The notes under the pieces are model-generated. The model was given only the letters and a program-made list of their open reading frames with translations, had not been told where the DNA came from and did no database searches. Position numbers and translations under genes: made by a program. A stretch of 64,000 nt of DNA from Dipteris shenzhenensis (Eukaryota; Polypodiophyta; Polypodiopsida; Gleicheniales). The stretch is from the NCBI GenBank assembly GCA_047967505.1, contig CM106539.1, one strand, 5' to 3'. Shown here one piece after another: positions 10,505-22,079 of the stretch. Position 1 is the first letter of the stretch. Each line of letters opens with the position of its first letter.

Positions 10505-10640
10505 ATGCTATGTTTGTCGGTATATACTAACTTTCAGCCATGTTCGTCGGTATATACTAACTTTAAGGGATACACAGAGTTAGTATATACCGACGGTTTG
10601 AAAAGAATACAACATCGATATATACTGCACTGAGCACTAA
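10505..10640. repeat. CACTA subterminal repeats (tcggtatata type)
   Basis: The words gtcggtatatactaactt (10517 and 10549) and the inverse gttagtatataccgac (10577) recur, with catcgatatatac nearby. The core tcggtatata is shared with the right-end array at 13636-13841. This suggests that 10.5-13.84 kb is one CACTA copy or derivative. No exact left terminus was found. Confidence 0.6.
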
Positions 10641-11703
10641 AACCCGAAACCCATGTCACCGCCCCCCACAATTCCATTGCGAAAAAAGAAAAAACCTCTC
10701 CTTCTTCCTCACCTTTGGCAACCTCACCTTCCTCCAACCTCTTCCCCACACTCCTCACCCCTACCCAGCCCCTCTCCCAACACTTGTGCTCCCTCTCCAC
10801 CCTTCTCCCTCTCAACTCATGTGAAAGGACATTTTCCAAAAAGGTGTGTCTATTTAAACAATGTAGGTTTTTCCTTCCCCCATTTCATTTTGTGAGTGTT
10901 GAAGCATGTTTCTCCTTGCATTGCTAAGCCCATGTGCTCATTTTCATGCTTTATTTTTCGCCCATGTGCTCATTTTCATGCTTTATTTTTTGAGTTGAAG
11001 GACAAAAAACAAGATTTGGTGAAGGAAAGAAGGCTCACTTCTTCTTTTTTTGGTATTTCCCTTGCTTTCCCTTGCTCTACTTGCTTTGTGTGTTGTTTTG
11101 TGTCTCCTTTGCTTCTCCTTTGCTCTCCTTTTCTCTCCTTTGTTCTCACATAATGGTTTATTGCCCTTTACCCTTGGTTTTGCAAAACTAAAAGAAAACC
11201 GGCTAACCCTCCACCGTAAACTTTCAAGTAAGGCAACTCACCCCTTTTGTTTGTATTTTTTCATTTTGTTTTTCAACGGAATTCTCTGGGAGGCATTTGG
11301 GGTGGCAGGTACCATCCAATCACTCTTAAACATTGCCCTCTTCCTCTATCCTATCACTCATAAGCTTCCCCTTGCCCAAGCATATGTTTGCCTTGCTCTC
11401 TTCCCCTATCCTATTACTCCTAAGCATTTGCCCTCTTTGCCTTGCTTATGCCCTCTTTCCTAATTTCCCCTACCCTCTCACACTCATTAAGCATATGCAA
11501 ATGCTTATGCTTATGCATGAGCATATGCATATCAGCATAAGCGTAATCATATGCTTTCCCTCTCCCCTATTTTATGCATAAGCAAATAATTGTGTTTTTA
11601 TAGTTTTAGTAAATTGAATTTGAGTTTCAAGTAATAAATTATCTTTTAAGTAAATTATAAGTTTGTCTTTTAAGTAAATTGTCTTTCTATTTCTTACCCG
11701 CTC
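10641..11703. other. Pyrimidine-rich 5' region with short tandem repeats, no gene seen
   Basis: The plus strand is C/T-rich. It holds a perfect 32-bp tandem duplication (10928-10959 and 10960-10991, starting gcccatgtgctc). Near 11330-11470 there are repeats of cttgccc / ccctatcctat / aagcat, and a block of gcatatgc and gcttatgc words lies at 11490-11560. Open frames here are low-complexity (Ser/Pro/Leu) and unconvincing. It is likely the leader of the downstream tnpA-like gene. Confidence 0.5.
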
Positions 11704-13310
11704 TTGTGTTTGTTTTTGTTTTTGTGTTTGTCCAATCCCCACAAATTAGACATGTCAGCACCCCACATGTCCAGAGAGTATGGAACCCCTTGTAGGAGGA
11801 GGCGTCATGATCTATACTCTCCAAGGGACTTTGATTCCACTCAGCCAACTTCTCAAGGGCCTACCCCTGCGACTACCCCTGGGCCGACTCCTCTCGGGCC
11901 TAGCACTGCAACTACCCCTCGGGGAACTCCTTTGCTAGTAGCCCATGGCTTCATCGAGAGTCTCAATGAGTTTGTCGCGTCCATGAGCGATACGGATGTA
12001 GCGAGATTCTTCTCTCTGCTATCCCAAAGGACCTCAACTATTCCCTCTCCTACACCCCTCGGGGGTAGATCAGGGCCATCGACGGCTGGACCTACTTAAC
12101 AATCATCCCCTATAGCCCCTTCGATCGAGGGGTCACCACCTAGGCTTACCCATCGTAGGTCTAGGAAAAGTAGTAAGGGTCAAGGCTCCTATGGTGGCTC
12201 GAGGGATGTAGACAAGTTAGCACACTCACATTCCTACAAGTCTCCACTTTGTCATGAGACCCAATACCAGTCAAGTCCCTTGCCCTGTCCACTCACAGGA
12301 AGAGGCACCCAAGAGCCCACTCCCTCTGCTACTCCTTGCTTTTTAAGTGCTCGCACCACCCCTTGCTCTAGCTCTGCTACTCCGAATCCCCTGCCAGAGG
12401 ACCTTTACTATGAGATCACTATGGGTTGAGAGATCATAGAAAATAAAAAGGGTAGACCACCATGAGGCAGTTGATGAGCCACCATTTCAAGAATGGCATA
12501 ACACTTAACTGGCGGAACCTAGATGAGGAAAAGAAGAAGGCAGTCTTAGAGGAATTGAGAAGACAATTCCCTAACCCCCCAGGTACGAGTTCGATGACCG
12601 CTGCATGCAAGAGTGCATGTGTGGTGTCTTGACTCTGTCTTGAAGCATCGCAAGTCGGAGCTACAAGATGCCATTGTAGCAAAGAAGCCTGAACCCTGCT
12701 GGGCAGATAAAGTTGACTGGAAGCTTTTGAAGAAGGAGCTAAGAAACATGCCCACAAAGTTTGACAATCAAGGAGGGCCACAAGGAGACAGCTGGACATT
12801 GTAGGTGCTTCGCATCTTGACAGTGGTGGACGGGCCACGTTCGAGGCATGGATGGTAAGTCTACTTCTCGTTTAATTTATTATTCTATTTGTTTTATTAT
12901 ATATTGCATGCACTTTATATAACTCTCATAATTTGTGTCCACAACAATCTACAATTGGTCATCATCCCACAAACGAAGAGACAAAATGCACATTCCACAT
13001 AGGAGCAAAGAAGTGGTTCTTTGAGATGGAGGCGCAAGGAGAGGTAGTTGATTGGGATACGGTAGCTGCTCGTGGGGTATCGTTTTATTCTTTAAGGTCC
13101 AATCTAATTTCAAATTAAAATGGTTTCACTCTCAGGGTGCAATATCGAACATCTTGTCCAATGGAGGCAAGCGGTGATGTGACGAGGAGGCAATTTTTAG
13201 GGGATTTGGCTTAGACGTCGATGAGGGATAGGGATCAAGCAGAGGTCATGAGGGCAAGGGATCAAACACACCTATATATAGGGAGGGCGAGGACGATGAC
13301 GAGTTGGATG
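11704..13310 (+). pseudogene. CACTA second gene (tnpA / Transposase_24-like), copy 2
   Basis: The plus strand encodes CRRRRHDLYSPRDFDSTQPT, a Thr/Pro-rich linker (GPTPATTPGPTP), VARFFSLLSQRTSTIPSPTP, LYYEITMG, EELRRQFPNPP and RYEFDDRCMQECMCGVL. It continues with RKSELQDAIVAKKPEPCWAD and KVDWKLLKKELRNMPTKF. The order equals copy 1 on the minus strand. The later part (12933-13118, 13140-13310) is a separate exon-like stretch with GAKKWFFEMEAQGEVVDWD, ending in a serine run from a gta microsatellite (13312-13341). Stops at 12098 and 12428 and several frame changes make it a pseudogene. The DNA-binding role is inferred from the family. Confidence 0.65.
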
Positions 13311-13337
13311 AGCAATAGTAGTAGTAGTAGTACTAGT

Positions 13338-13530
13338 AGTTTGTATATACTTCGGCATGTATATGCTTTTGTCTGTCGGCTTGTTTGAGCGATTTTGTAT
13401 CACCCTTTTTGAAAGGGGAATTTTGTAACAAACAAGGTTGTATATACTTCAGCATGTATCTACTTTTGTCTGTCATCTCATTTGTATCACCCTTTTTGAA
13501 AGGGAAATTTTGTAACAAACAAGGTTTGAG
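13338..13530 (+). repeat. Tandem duplication of about 100 bp
   Basis: Two copies, 13340-13437 and 13438-13526, share gtatatacttc, gcatgtat, cttttgtctgtc, tgtatcacccttttt and ttttgtaacaaacaagg, with scattered changes and a small deletion in the second. The position just after the tnpA-like frame suggests a duplicated 3' UTR. Confidence 0.8.
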
Positions 13531-13635
13531 ATTTTTATCTCGCATGTTTGCTTGTACACATTCTTTTGTAATGCCAAAAAAAAACATTAGTGGGGCAAAA
13601 TGGGGCCACATCAAGCCCTATTTTTTGTGTTCTAT

Positions 13636-13841
13636 TAAAGGTCGGTATATACCGACCTTTACCAATGTCAGTATATACCAACCTTTACCTACGTTGGTAT
13701 ACACCACCTATTATATACCGATGCACATTTTTTGACACTAATAATGATGTAATTACTGACCTTTTTGCCCTTCAATTTAAAAAAAATTAGTGTAAAAAAG
13801 GTCAGTATTTGTGTCGGAAAATGGCCTATACCTTCTAGTGT
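13636..13841. repeat. CACTA right terminus with subterminal repeats
   Basis: Palindromic ggtcggtatataccgacc (13640-13657) is followed by diverged copies (cagtatataccaacc, ttggtatacacc, tatataccgatg, aaggtcagtatt). The sequence then ends ggcctataccttctagtg at 13841, which reads cactagaaggtataggcc on the other strand, a canonical CACTA end. The bases tca follow and may be the 3-bp target duplication. The matching left end with the same first 15 bp was not found. Confidence 0.75.
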
Positions 13842-14407
13842 CATTTTCTTCTCCTTTCCCTTGCATGCATGTCTAAGTTAAATTTTGAATGCCTTAAGCA
13901 TTCACAAATGAGATGCAGTAGGTTGTATGCATTGTTGTTTCCTTCTGGTTGATGGTCATGCATAAGGTGTTATGCATTGAATCTTCATGCATGAAGCTTT
14001 AAAATTTTAAAGCAATAAGCATTCTCTCAATTCATATGAATAAAGATTTGATGCATATGTTTCATATGCATAACCCTTTTATGCATATGCATATGCATAA
14101 CTCTTTAAAGCTTTATGGATATGCATATGCATATGTATAGGGGTAGAGCATGCTTTTTATGCTTGTCGAAAGAGGGCATGCATGATGGAAATAAGAGATT
14201 GCATGAGGGAAATTGGGATAAAGCATGAGGGTAGGATAAGGAAAGAGGGCATGCATTGTTCTTTCTTTTTTCTCTTTTCTTCTCTGCTCTTCTTTCTCTT
14301 ATTCTCTTCTCTTTTCTCTTTTCTTCTCTGCTCTTCTTGTCTTCTTATCTTCTTTCTTTCTTCTCTGCTCTTCTTATCTTATTATCCGAGACAGCCTAGC
14401 AGAAGGT
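13842..14407. other. AT-rich gcatatgcat palindromes followed by a pyrimidine tract
   Basis: No gene is visible. 13850-14165 is dominated by atgcat, gcatatgcat and aagcttt words, many self-complementary. 14261-14393 is a nearly pure C/T tract in which tctcttttcttctctgctct is repeated, a decayed microsatellite. The stretch connects the CACTA end to the left flank of element A. Confidence 0.6.
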
Positions 14408-14413
14408 AGAGCC

Positions 14414-14764
14414 TGGGAGATAGTGGGAGAGAGGGAAGGAGTCTCACTTGAGGCTTTCTCACAATCACAATGGGGGAATACACACAAAGGTGGAGGCTGA
14501 AAACAGTTTTCCTCTTCTTAGTTGTGAAAGCCAAAAAAACTCTAGTACAAGGAAATAGAAGAACCCTATATGTGGGTCTCAAACCAAACTCAACTAACTA
14601 AGGTGGCATACTAACTAAGCCACAAACTAGAGTAGATAAGGATAGCTATCATCCAGCTATTATTCGTGGGCGGTGTACCAACCGCATCTCCAGCTAACAA
14701 GTCGGTGACATAAATGCACAACAGTCACCCTGGCATATCGCGAGTGGAGCTCGATATCTCAACA
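14414..14764 (-). repeat. 3' LTR of copia element A
   Basis: It matches 19616-19969 almost base for base. It starts tgggagatag, where the other LTR has tgtgaagatag, so the outer end is slightly altered. It ends tatctcaaca. The polypurine tract lies just inside it at 14765-14780. Confidence 0.92.
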
Positions 14765-14790
14765 CTCCCCCTCGAGCTCAATTCCAAATC

Positions 14791-16484
14791 CTACACACCA
14801 AGCAGGTCTCTGAACTTGCGCAGCTTCTCTGCGCCCAATGCTTTCGTGAATATGTCAGCTACCTGATCCTCTGTGCTGACATAAACTAGATCAATAAGAC
14901 CTAGTAAAACCTTCTCCTGCACATAGTGATAATGCACCTCAATGTGCTTTGTTCTAGCATGAAAGACTGGGTTCTTTGCCAAATGTATACTGCTCATGTT
15001 GTCACACTAAATGACAACCGGCCCATCTGTAGACTGATGCATATCATAAAGTAGCTTACGCAACCAAGCTACCTCACATGCAGCCATTGCTGCACCCCTG
15101 TACTCAGCCTCTGTGCTCGACAAGGCAACTGTAGGCTGTTTCTTGCTGCTCCAAGTGACTGCAGCACTCCCAAAAGAGAACACATATCCACTAGTAGATC
15201 GTCTATCTGAAATGCTACCAGCCCAATCAGCATCAGTGTATCCATGCAACTGTATCTGAACCCCAACCTCATAAAATAGTCCATAATGCAATGTGGACTT
15301 CACATACCTGAGTATGCGTTTAGATCCAAATGCGGTTTCCTTGGAGCCTGCATAAACGGACTTACCAACCCAACAGCATAGCTCAAATCTGGCCTGGTAA
15401 TAGTCATGTAAATCAAACTTCCTACTATGCGTCTGTACATAGTAGGGTCCTCTAGAAGCTCACCTGCATCTGCGCTCAGCTTCACATTCTGCTCCAAAGG
15501 AACTGAAATAGGCTTACAGCCTGTCATCCCATATTCGTACAGCATGTCCAATCCATATTGCCTCTGCAAGAGCTGTATCCCACTTGGTGATCTAATCACC
15601 TCAATGCCCAAGAAATAACGCAGCTCTCCCAAATCCTTCATCTCAAACTTCTACCTCAATAGCATTTTCACATGAAGGATATCTTCATCACTATCACCTG
15701 TGATGATCAAATCATCAACATAAATGACCAGCAGCATAATCCCTTTCTCTGTTTTTTTCACATAGAGTGAGAAATCTACCTTGGAAATCTGAAAGCCAAT
15801 AGTGACAAGATACTGTCCTATCTTGTCAGACCATGCTCTAGGTGCTTGCTTCAAGCCATACAAGGCTTTCTTCAACCTGCAAACAAACTCAGGATGAATA
15901 GCATGAACATAACCTACTGGCTACTCCATAAAGACCTCTTCTTGCAAATCACCATGCAAGAAGGCATTCTTTACATCCATCTGATGTAAAGACCATCCCT
16001 TTGATGCAGCCATAGCAATGGCTGCTCTTACGGTTGCCATCCTTGCAACCGAGCTGAAAGTTTCTTCATAATCAATGCCATATGTCTGTGCATACCCCTT
16101 GACAACTAATCTTGCCTTGTATCTATTCACAGAACCATCTGCATTGTGCTTGATCTTATAAACCCACTTACAACCAATTGCATTCTTGCCTTTAGGCAAA
16201 GGCACCAATTCCCATGTAGCATTAGCATCCAAGGCATCCATTTCTTCATCCATGGCTTTCTCCCATTTTTTATTTCCCATGGCTTGCTCAAAAGAAGTGG
16301 GTTCTGGTTCCTGTATCACTTTGACCATATAGGCATAGTGAATGGCTGTAAATCCATCATATTTCAGCCTATCCACAGGATACCTAACCCTGGTAGACCT
16401 GCGCAAAATAGGCTCACTTCCAGGTGCTCTCAAAACATCCCTGGTCTTCCTTACTCCAGGTGTAACAACAGAAGGAATACCCAA
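14791..16484 (-). pseudogene. pol: pol of copia element A: reverse transcriptase and RNase H
   Basis: RT blocks in order: [72 protein letters not shown] and the catalytic [10 protein letters not shown] near 15715. Then come MKDLGELRYFLGIEV, TRPDLSYAVGLVSPFM, and RNase H with YTDADWAGSISDRRSTSGY, ALSSTEAEYRGAA and CDNMSSIHLAKNPVFHARTK. Breaks are TAG at 15923-15921 (CAG in B), TAG at 15653-15651 (also TAG in B), a 4-bp deletion near 15320 relative to B, and TAG just before CDNMS near 15009. Confidence 0.92.
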
Positions 16485-16499
16485 CTCATCATCAATGCT

Positions 16500-18245
16500 C
16501 TATTCTGAGCCACTGGATTCACCATCCACACAAGAGTGACCTGCATTCACATCAAACATGGGCTGATCTACCTTCTCTTTTCCTTTTCGTGATACCTGTG
16601 TACCACTCTCTACATTGCTTTGAGGGGATTCTCCTGATCTCAATCTGCCTGTCCATGGCGAAGTATGTGAACCACTGGTAGAGGACACTCCAGGTCCACT
16701 GATATTTTGTGATTGCTGCTGTGCATTCTGTGCAGCATTACCATTTTGTGCATCTACATCAATCATCACATTTATTGGTTTATACCAGCTGCTCATCTCA
16801 TCAAAAACAACATCTCTGCTCACTGTTAACTTACGTGTAGAAGGGTTATAGCATCTATACCCTTTCTGCTGCAGAGAATAACCAATAAAGACGCACTTCT
16901 CAGCTTTTGGATCCAACTTGGACCTCAACTCATCTGGCACATGGACATAGGCAATGCAACCAAAAATCTTCAAATGAGAAATATCTGGTTTCCTACCAGT
17001 ATACATCTCCTCTGGCGTCATGCCATGTATTGCTGCAGTGGGAGTCCTGTTCATTATATAGACTGCTGTAGCAACTGCTTCAGCCCAATAATAATCTGGT
17101 AGATCTTTTTCATTTAGCATAGCCCGAGATACCTCTCCAATATGCCTATTTTTCCTTTCTGCAAGTCCATTTTGCTATGGGGTATGATTGCATGAATATT
17201 GCTGCTTTATGCCATGCTCTTGCAGAAAACTTGCAAACTCATTTCAGAGGTACTCTCCCCCTCCATCTGACCTTAGGCATTTTATTTGCAGGCCTGTTTC
17301 TTTTTCAACCATAGCTTTGAAAGCTTTGAAGTGCCCAAACACTTCACTTTTCTTTTTCATAAAATACACCCACAGTTTTCTGCTGAAGTCATCAATAAAT
17401 GTGACAAAATAGTGACAGCCTCCAATAGATGCAGCTTTTGTAGTCCACACATCAGAGTGGATTAATTCCAATGGCTTTTTACTCTCTTGAACATGCCTAG
17501 GAAAAGGTTTCCTTGCCTGTTTCCCAAATTGACAGGCTTCACAAACCTTGTGCATTTCTGCAACCTTGAATTTAGGCAATCCTGCAACAATATTTTGGGC
17601 TTGCATTGATTTAAGTCGCTGTATATTAACATGACCAATGCGTTTGTGCCAGATATCAATATCTGCAAGTACACCGGTCCCATGTGCAAACATTGCTGCA
17701 CTCAATTTAGGCATGTCCGCATCCAACGTAAACATCCTGCCCTTCTTCTTTCCTTTTGCTATCACGCGACCATTATTTTTCATATCCTCAACAAAGCATC
17801 CATGAGGATTAAATCTGACCTGCAAGCCCTGTTCAACCATCTGACCAACAGAAACCAGGTTCTTGGTGATGTTCGGGACATGAAATACATCAGACAAGTA
17901 TTTCTTTTTCCCATCCTGCATAGACAAAGGAATTTTGCCAATCTGCACAATAGGATGTGCAGTATCATCACCAGTCTCCACAAATCCTGGTTTTTCAATT
18001 TTCCTTGCATCTTGCATCCATTCTGCATGACCTATCATGTGGTTTGACGCACCTGAGTCAACATACCACACATCATTTCGTTCTTCTGCACTTGTCACAG
18101 AATTGGTCATATGCTGCACCATAAATAGATGCTCATTTCTGTCATCACCTTGCCTACTAGAAGATGCATAATTGCCTTGCTGCAATTTTCCAGTCATAAT
18201 GTCATTCTGCTTTTTATAGCGGTCCTTAGCCATATGACCCATTTT
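16500..18245 (-). pseudogene. pol: pol of copia element A: protease and integrase
   Basis: The frame from 18242 contains the protease motif WYVDSGASNHM (catalytic Asp near 18059). The GAG-pre-integrase block IDIWHKRIGHVN...CEACQFGKQARKPFP follows. The integrase core shows LIHSDVWTT, FVTFIDDFSRKLWVYF and CLRSDGGGEYL. A TGA at 17246-17244 (TCA in B) and a TAG at 17177-17175 (HTP*QNG, also in B) interrupt it. After these, AERKNRHIGEVSRAMLNEKD and YYWAEAVATAVYIMNRTP continue to 16500. The DD35E residues are otherwise present. A TAG also ends the frame at 16500, before the RT frame. Confidence 0.9.
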
Positions 18246-19060
18246 GCCACAATAGTAGCATTCAACATTACTGTTTGCATTTTGGCCTCTCTGCCATCCA
18301 CCATCCCCCTGCCTCTAGAGTTACCACGTCCTCCTGCATAGGACTGGTTTTCTTGCGTTTGCTGCATATTCTGATTTCTACCACGGCCTGCAGATCGGCC
18401 TCCTCTACCTCTGCCAGCATTTGAGTAGAAGACAGTTTCTTTTGAAGTTCCTGCTGAAGAAGATGCACCCCCATTTCTCTGCTCTTCAGAAATTAGAAGA
18501 GCAATCAACTCCTCAAAATCTGGAAATTTTTCACGGACGGCAATGGATGTCCGGAATTGTGCATAATCCTTTCCTAGACCATTCAAGGTCACAGAAACCA
18601 AATCGTCATCATCCACTGGCGACCCAATGGAAGCAAGTGCATCTGCAATTTTCTTCACTTTCATGTGGTAGTCATTTATGCTCAAATTTTCTCTCTGCAC
18701 ATTGTGCAACTCCTGTTTGAGTTGCATTTTCCTGGCTTGCGTATTTGTGCTATACATTTTTGCCAAAGTATCCCATGCCTCCTTTGGCGTATTTGCATCC
18801 TGAATATGCACAATCATGGAGTCCAAAATACTGATAGACAGCCAGTACATAACTTTCCTGGCTCTCTCATGCCATCCTTTGAATGCCTGCATTTCTTGTT
18901 GACTAGGAACATTAGGAAGAACAGGTTCTTCTTCATTTCCTGTAATGAACTCCCAATAGCCTTTTCCCATCAAGAAATTCGTCATTCTAAACTTCCATGC
19001 CTGGAATTTGTTCTTGTCAAGCTTTTCAGTGACAATCTGTGAAAGAGAATCAGATGCCAT
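18194..19060 (-). pseudogene. gag: gag of copia element A
   Basis: The minus-strand frame runs from an upstream Met at 19075, but element B aligns from MASDSLSQIVTEKL at 19060, so I take 19060 as the start. Copia gag (UBN2-type) features follow: FQAWKFRMTNFLMGKGYWEF, KEAWDTLAKMYSTNTQARKM, LSINDYHMKVKKIADALASI, LNGLGKDYAQFRTSIAVREK and FEELIALLISEEQR. An Arg/Gly-rich segment comes before the zinc knuckle CYYCGKMGHMAKDRYKK, whose fourth cysteine is an arginine. Compared with B, a 13-bp deletion near 18305 shifts the frame before the knuckle. Gag would package element RNA in virus-like particles. Confidence 0.88.
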
Positions 19061-19602
19061 TACAGAACACTGCAAAATATTCTGTCACTACAAAAAACAC
19101 AGCTTTTGCATCACACGGGCAGAACTGCAAAACTGACGAAAGTGGTATTTCACCACACAGTCACTTCCTAGTGACGATTTTGCATCAATAGGCAACAAGC
19201 ATGAATCTGCAACTCCCAATATCTCTGCACAAAGGCATACGATGCAATTTCTGCGGCACCTTTCCACCGACTAGCCGCGCAGTGGTCGCACAGCAAAAAA
19301 CAGGGCCTTTTTCTGAGTGCCTGCGAAGAACTTTCGCCTTCAAAACGAGCCCCGAAACGGCCTCAAATCAGAAAAATAAAGTCACTGAGGGCATCGGCCT
19401 CTCCCGCAGCATATACTATGCTCTCGCCACACTCTCGCCACACTGCGAAGGGCGTCTCAATCTGAAACAGTGCACTCCTACACTTCTGGCTGTGCTACCT
19501 GCAGAGATTTGCTCCCAAACTCAAAATAGGAAAGCAACACTGGTCCTCTTACCAGGACACCACGAACTTGGCTTGCTTTCTTGAGCTCCTTACCACGAAC
19601 AA

Positions 19603-19615
19603 GGCTCTGATACCA
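19603..19615 (-). other. Primer binding site of element A (initiator Met-tRNA type)
   Basis: On the minus strand the 13 bases directly inside the 5' LTR read tggtatcagagcc, the standard plant copia primer site complementary to the 3' end of tRNA-iMet. Confidence 0.9.
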
Positions 19616-19969
19616 TGTGAAGATAGTGGGAGAGAGGGAAGGAGTCTCACTTGAGGCTTTCTCACAATCACAATGGGGGAATACACACAAAGGTGGAGGC
19701 TGAAAATAGTTTTCCTCTTCTTAGTTGTGAAAGCCAAAAAAACTCTAGTACAAGGAAATAGAAGAACCCTATATGTGGGTCTCAAACCAAACTCAACTAA
19801 CTAAGGTGGCATACTAACTGAGCCACAAACTAGAGTAGATAAGGATAGCTGTCATCCATAGCTATTATTCGTGGGCGGTGTACCAACCGCATCTCCAGCT
19901 AACAAGTCGGTGACATAAATGCACAACAGTCACCCTGGCATATCGCGAGCGGAGCTCGATATCTCAACA
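19616..19969 (-). repeat. 5' LTR of copia element A
   Basis: It begins tgtgaagatagtgggag and ends gatatctcaaca in plus orientation. Canonical TG...CA ends and the flanking gagcc duplication fix both edges. As element A is on the minus strand, this is the transcription-starting LTR. Confidence 0.93.
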
Positions 19970-20105
19970 GAGCCGCCAGCCTTCTCCTGTGCAACTAGGA
20001 GTCCCTTCTAGATCACAGAGCCACCAGCCTTCTCCCGTGCAGTCAGGAGTCCCTTCTAGATCACAAAGCCGCCAGCCTACTCCTGTGTAGTTAGGATCCC
20101 CTTCT
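19970..20105 (+). repeat. 48-bp tandem repeat, about 2.8 copies
   Basis: Units start at 19970, 20018 and 20066, each beginning g/aagcc(g/a)ccagcct and carrying agtcccttctagatcaca; the third is truncated and diverged. In the plus frame each unit encodes 16 Ser/Pro/Gln/Arg-rich residues. Confidence 0.85.
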
Positions 20106-20770
20106 CTAGAGGCAAGTGCCCATTGTAGTAGCTCGCCACGATGTAGCAGCAAGCATAGTAGCAGGGAGAGTCATGGCACAAGATGCATGGCATAGTGCTT
20201 TGGGGGTGGGGATGATTCAAATGCAGACATGCCAAAGGGTGATGGTATGATCTACTATGATATCACTGAGACAGGCGGCATTTTGTCGGATGCACAAGGG
20301 AAGGACATCATGTCCTTCATGTACTCTGTAGTTCATAAGAACTATAGAGATTTCTTTATTCCATTCAAAGAGTAGAAAGAAAGTTTGGCTGAAGATGCCA
20401 TCAAGACTTTACGTAGGAGGTATCCCAATCCAAAACGTCATGAGTTCACTGACAAATGTGCAAAGACAAATATTACCAATATCCTCGCCAATAAGAATTC
20501 TTTGCTTAAGAGACAAGCAATGGCCGAGATTTCTAGGAGAGAGGGAGGACAACCACCAAGGGGCTAGCCACACACCGCTCATAAGTGCAAGTGGAAGAAA
20601 GCCATGAAGCTAGCAAAAGAGGACCCCAGTCTGCAGCATGTAGAGGCACGCATGGAGCGATATGGATCCTCACATTTTGGACCAGGGGGTATTGCATCAT
20701 GGGAGGTCCAATTTGTAAGTATCAATCTAAAATTATATTGTGTTTATGTGGTTTATTAGGAGGTTGTTCC
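19970..20770 (+). pseudogene. CACTA second gene (tnpA / Transposase_24-like), copy 3, split by element A
   Basis: Directly after element A the plus frame reads SRQPSPVQLGVPSRSQ and two more copies of this 16-residue unit (48-bp DNA repeats). Then MIYYDITETGGILSDAQGKD, FMYSVVHKNYRDFFIPF, LRRRYPNPKRHEFTDKCAKT and RQAMAEISRREGGQPPRG follow. The YYDITE / RYPNPKRHEF blocks align with those of copies 1 and 2. After a TAG at 20565, KKAMKLAKEDPSLQHVEARM and FGPGGIASWEVQF continue to about 20720. The upstream half before the insertion would lie left of 14409. Family membership is supported by three-way comparison; function is inferred. Confidence 0.65.
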
Positions 20771-22079
20771 TTTGTTCTAACAGTATAATTTTTTTTTAAC
20801 CTGTGCCCTTAGGGGAAGGCTATAATAACGTCCTTTGGTGTTTTCAAAAGGGAAATTTGTAATTAGTTTGATATTCTAATAAGTTAATTTGGATCGGTTA
20901 GTCATTGACATTAGAGATTTCCCATTGGTTCTTGTGAGTAGCCCGATTTTTGGTCCACCATTGTGATTGATTGGGCTTCCTTGCCCACCATTTTGCATGG
21001 CATGGAAGTAGGTCTTTTGCCATGGATTTCATTCTCCCTCCATCTTCAATGTTCATTGTGTGTTCTTGTCTTCTCTCTTCTATATTACGTGTGATTGGTT
21101 GCCCTATCTTATTTCATTCCTCATGCATGATGGAGGCGATGGTAGTGGAAGTTCTATGCAGTTGCTATGGAGGTAATTTCAGCCCGATTTTTTGCATTGA
21201 TCATGGGAAGAACTTGGTGGATTCTTGGAGTCTTTCCTATAAGATGGACTATTGGCTAGTGTTTGTTACCACATACGGTTGTGCTATTTCTATTGTTACA
21301 TCGCTATTGAGGATCCTCTCTTCTTTATCGCATGTTTCCACACCACCCCAAATGTGTGCATTTAGGTGGTGGTGTGAGCACCCTATAGGCTCATGCAAGG
21401 CCATCTTCATGAACCATCCTCATTGACAACAAATAAGACTCCAACATTGAGAGCCATATGCAAAAGTATCACCAAAAGCATCACCATGTCATCAATAGTT
21501 TCAATAAGATGCCATCAGTGAGAGCACCATGACAAACATGGATAAGAGATTAGTTTGAAGCACCAGCAAAATTGTTAAGCCTCTATGAAAGAGCACAATC
21601 ATCAAAGAATTGGAAATGTGGTTTGATGTTATACCAATTCATAAATTAGGACATTCAATAAGACTTACATCAAGATTTGTTCATATGCAAGCTCCAACCC
21701 ATTGGGAAAATCCACTACTCCTACCAATGTTATCTCTAAATAAATCTTTAAGCATATGCATAAGCATGTGGTTCAAGATTGTATGCTTCTCCTCGCCTTC
21801 CTTTTCTTTCAAAATGAATGTATGCATTTATTCAGCAACTTCAAAGAAAAGAATATACAGTTTCATTAATAGGGTGACTAATCAAAGTGAACCTCCAAGC
21901 CCCCTAAGCCCAAACCAAGAACCAAAGTTCGAAAGCCATGCCCCATCTGCGAATCCTAGGCACGGTTGTACTTCAGGTGGTGGTGCACTTGGCCCCCAAA
22001 GAAGAGCCACAGGATACAACTGGGTAGATTGTTGTTTTTTGTTACTACTATTGATGCTTCGGCTAAAGGACTATCACTG
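20771..22079. other. Unassigned AT-rich DNA, no convincing gene
   Basis: The open frames here (for example 20971-21426 and 21610-22080, both +) have no motif or composition that I recognise as a protein family, and nothing elsewhere in the window repeats them. Parts of it could be introns or 3' sequence of the CACTA copy that hosts element A. Confidence 0.4.

Larger units (their letters stand above)
14414..19969 (-). mobile_element. Ty1/copia retrotransposon A, complete with both LTRs
   Basis: About 350-bp LTRs (14414-14764 and 19616-19969) flank gag-PR-INT-RT-RNase H in copia order on the minus strand. The 5-bp target duplication gagcc is present at 14409-14413 and 19970-19974. Next to the 5' LTR the primer site reads tggtatcagagcc, and next to the 3' LTR the polypurine tract reads gagggggag. 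By eye the LTRs differ at only a handful of sites, so insertion is recent, yet the coding region has stops and frameshifts. It interrupts the tnpA-like gene that resumes at 19970. Element B is a second member of the same family. Confidence 0.95.

Noticed and set aside
10653-11581. Plus-strand Ser/Pro/Leu ORFs that look like secreted or membrane proteins
   Set aside because: Low-complexity pyrimidine DNA with internal duplications. No conserved motif, and different frames look equally 'coding'.
13842-14165. gcatatgcat palindromes as a CRISPR-like or origin-like array
   Set aside because: Irregular spacing, no spacers of constant size, and simple AT-rich words; in a plant nuclear context this is low-complexity DNA.
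17188-19042. Several plus-strand ORFs of 70-140 residues opposite elements A and B
   Set aside because: They are antisense shadows of gag and pol; the minus-strand frames contain all the copia motifs in order.
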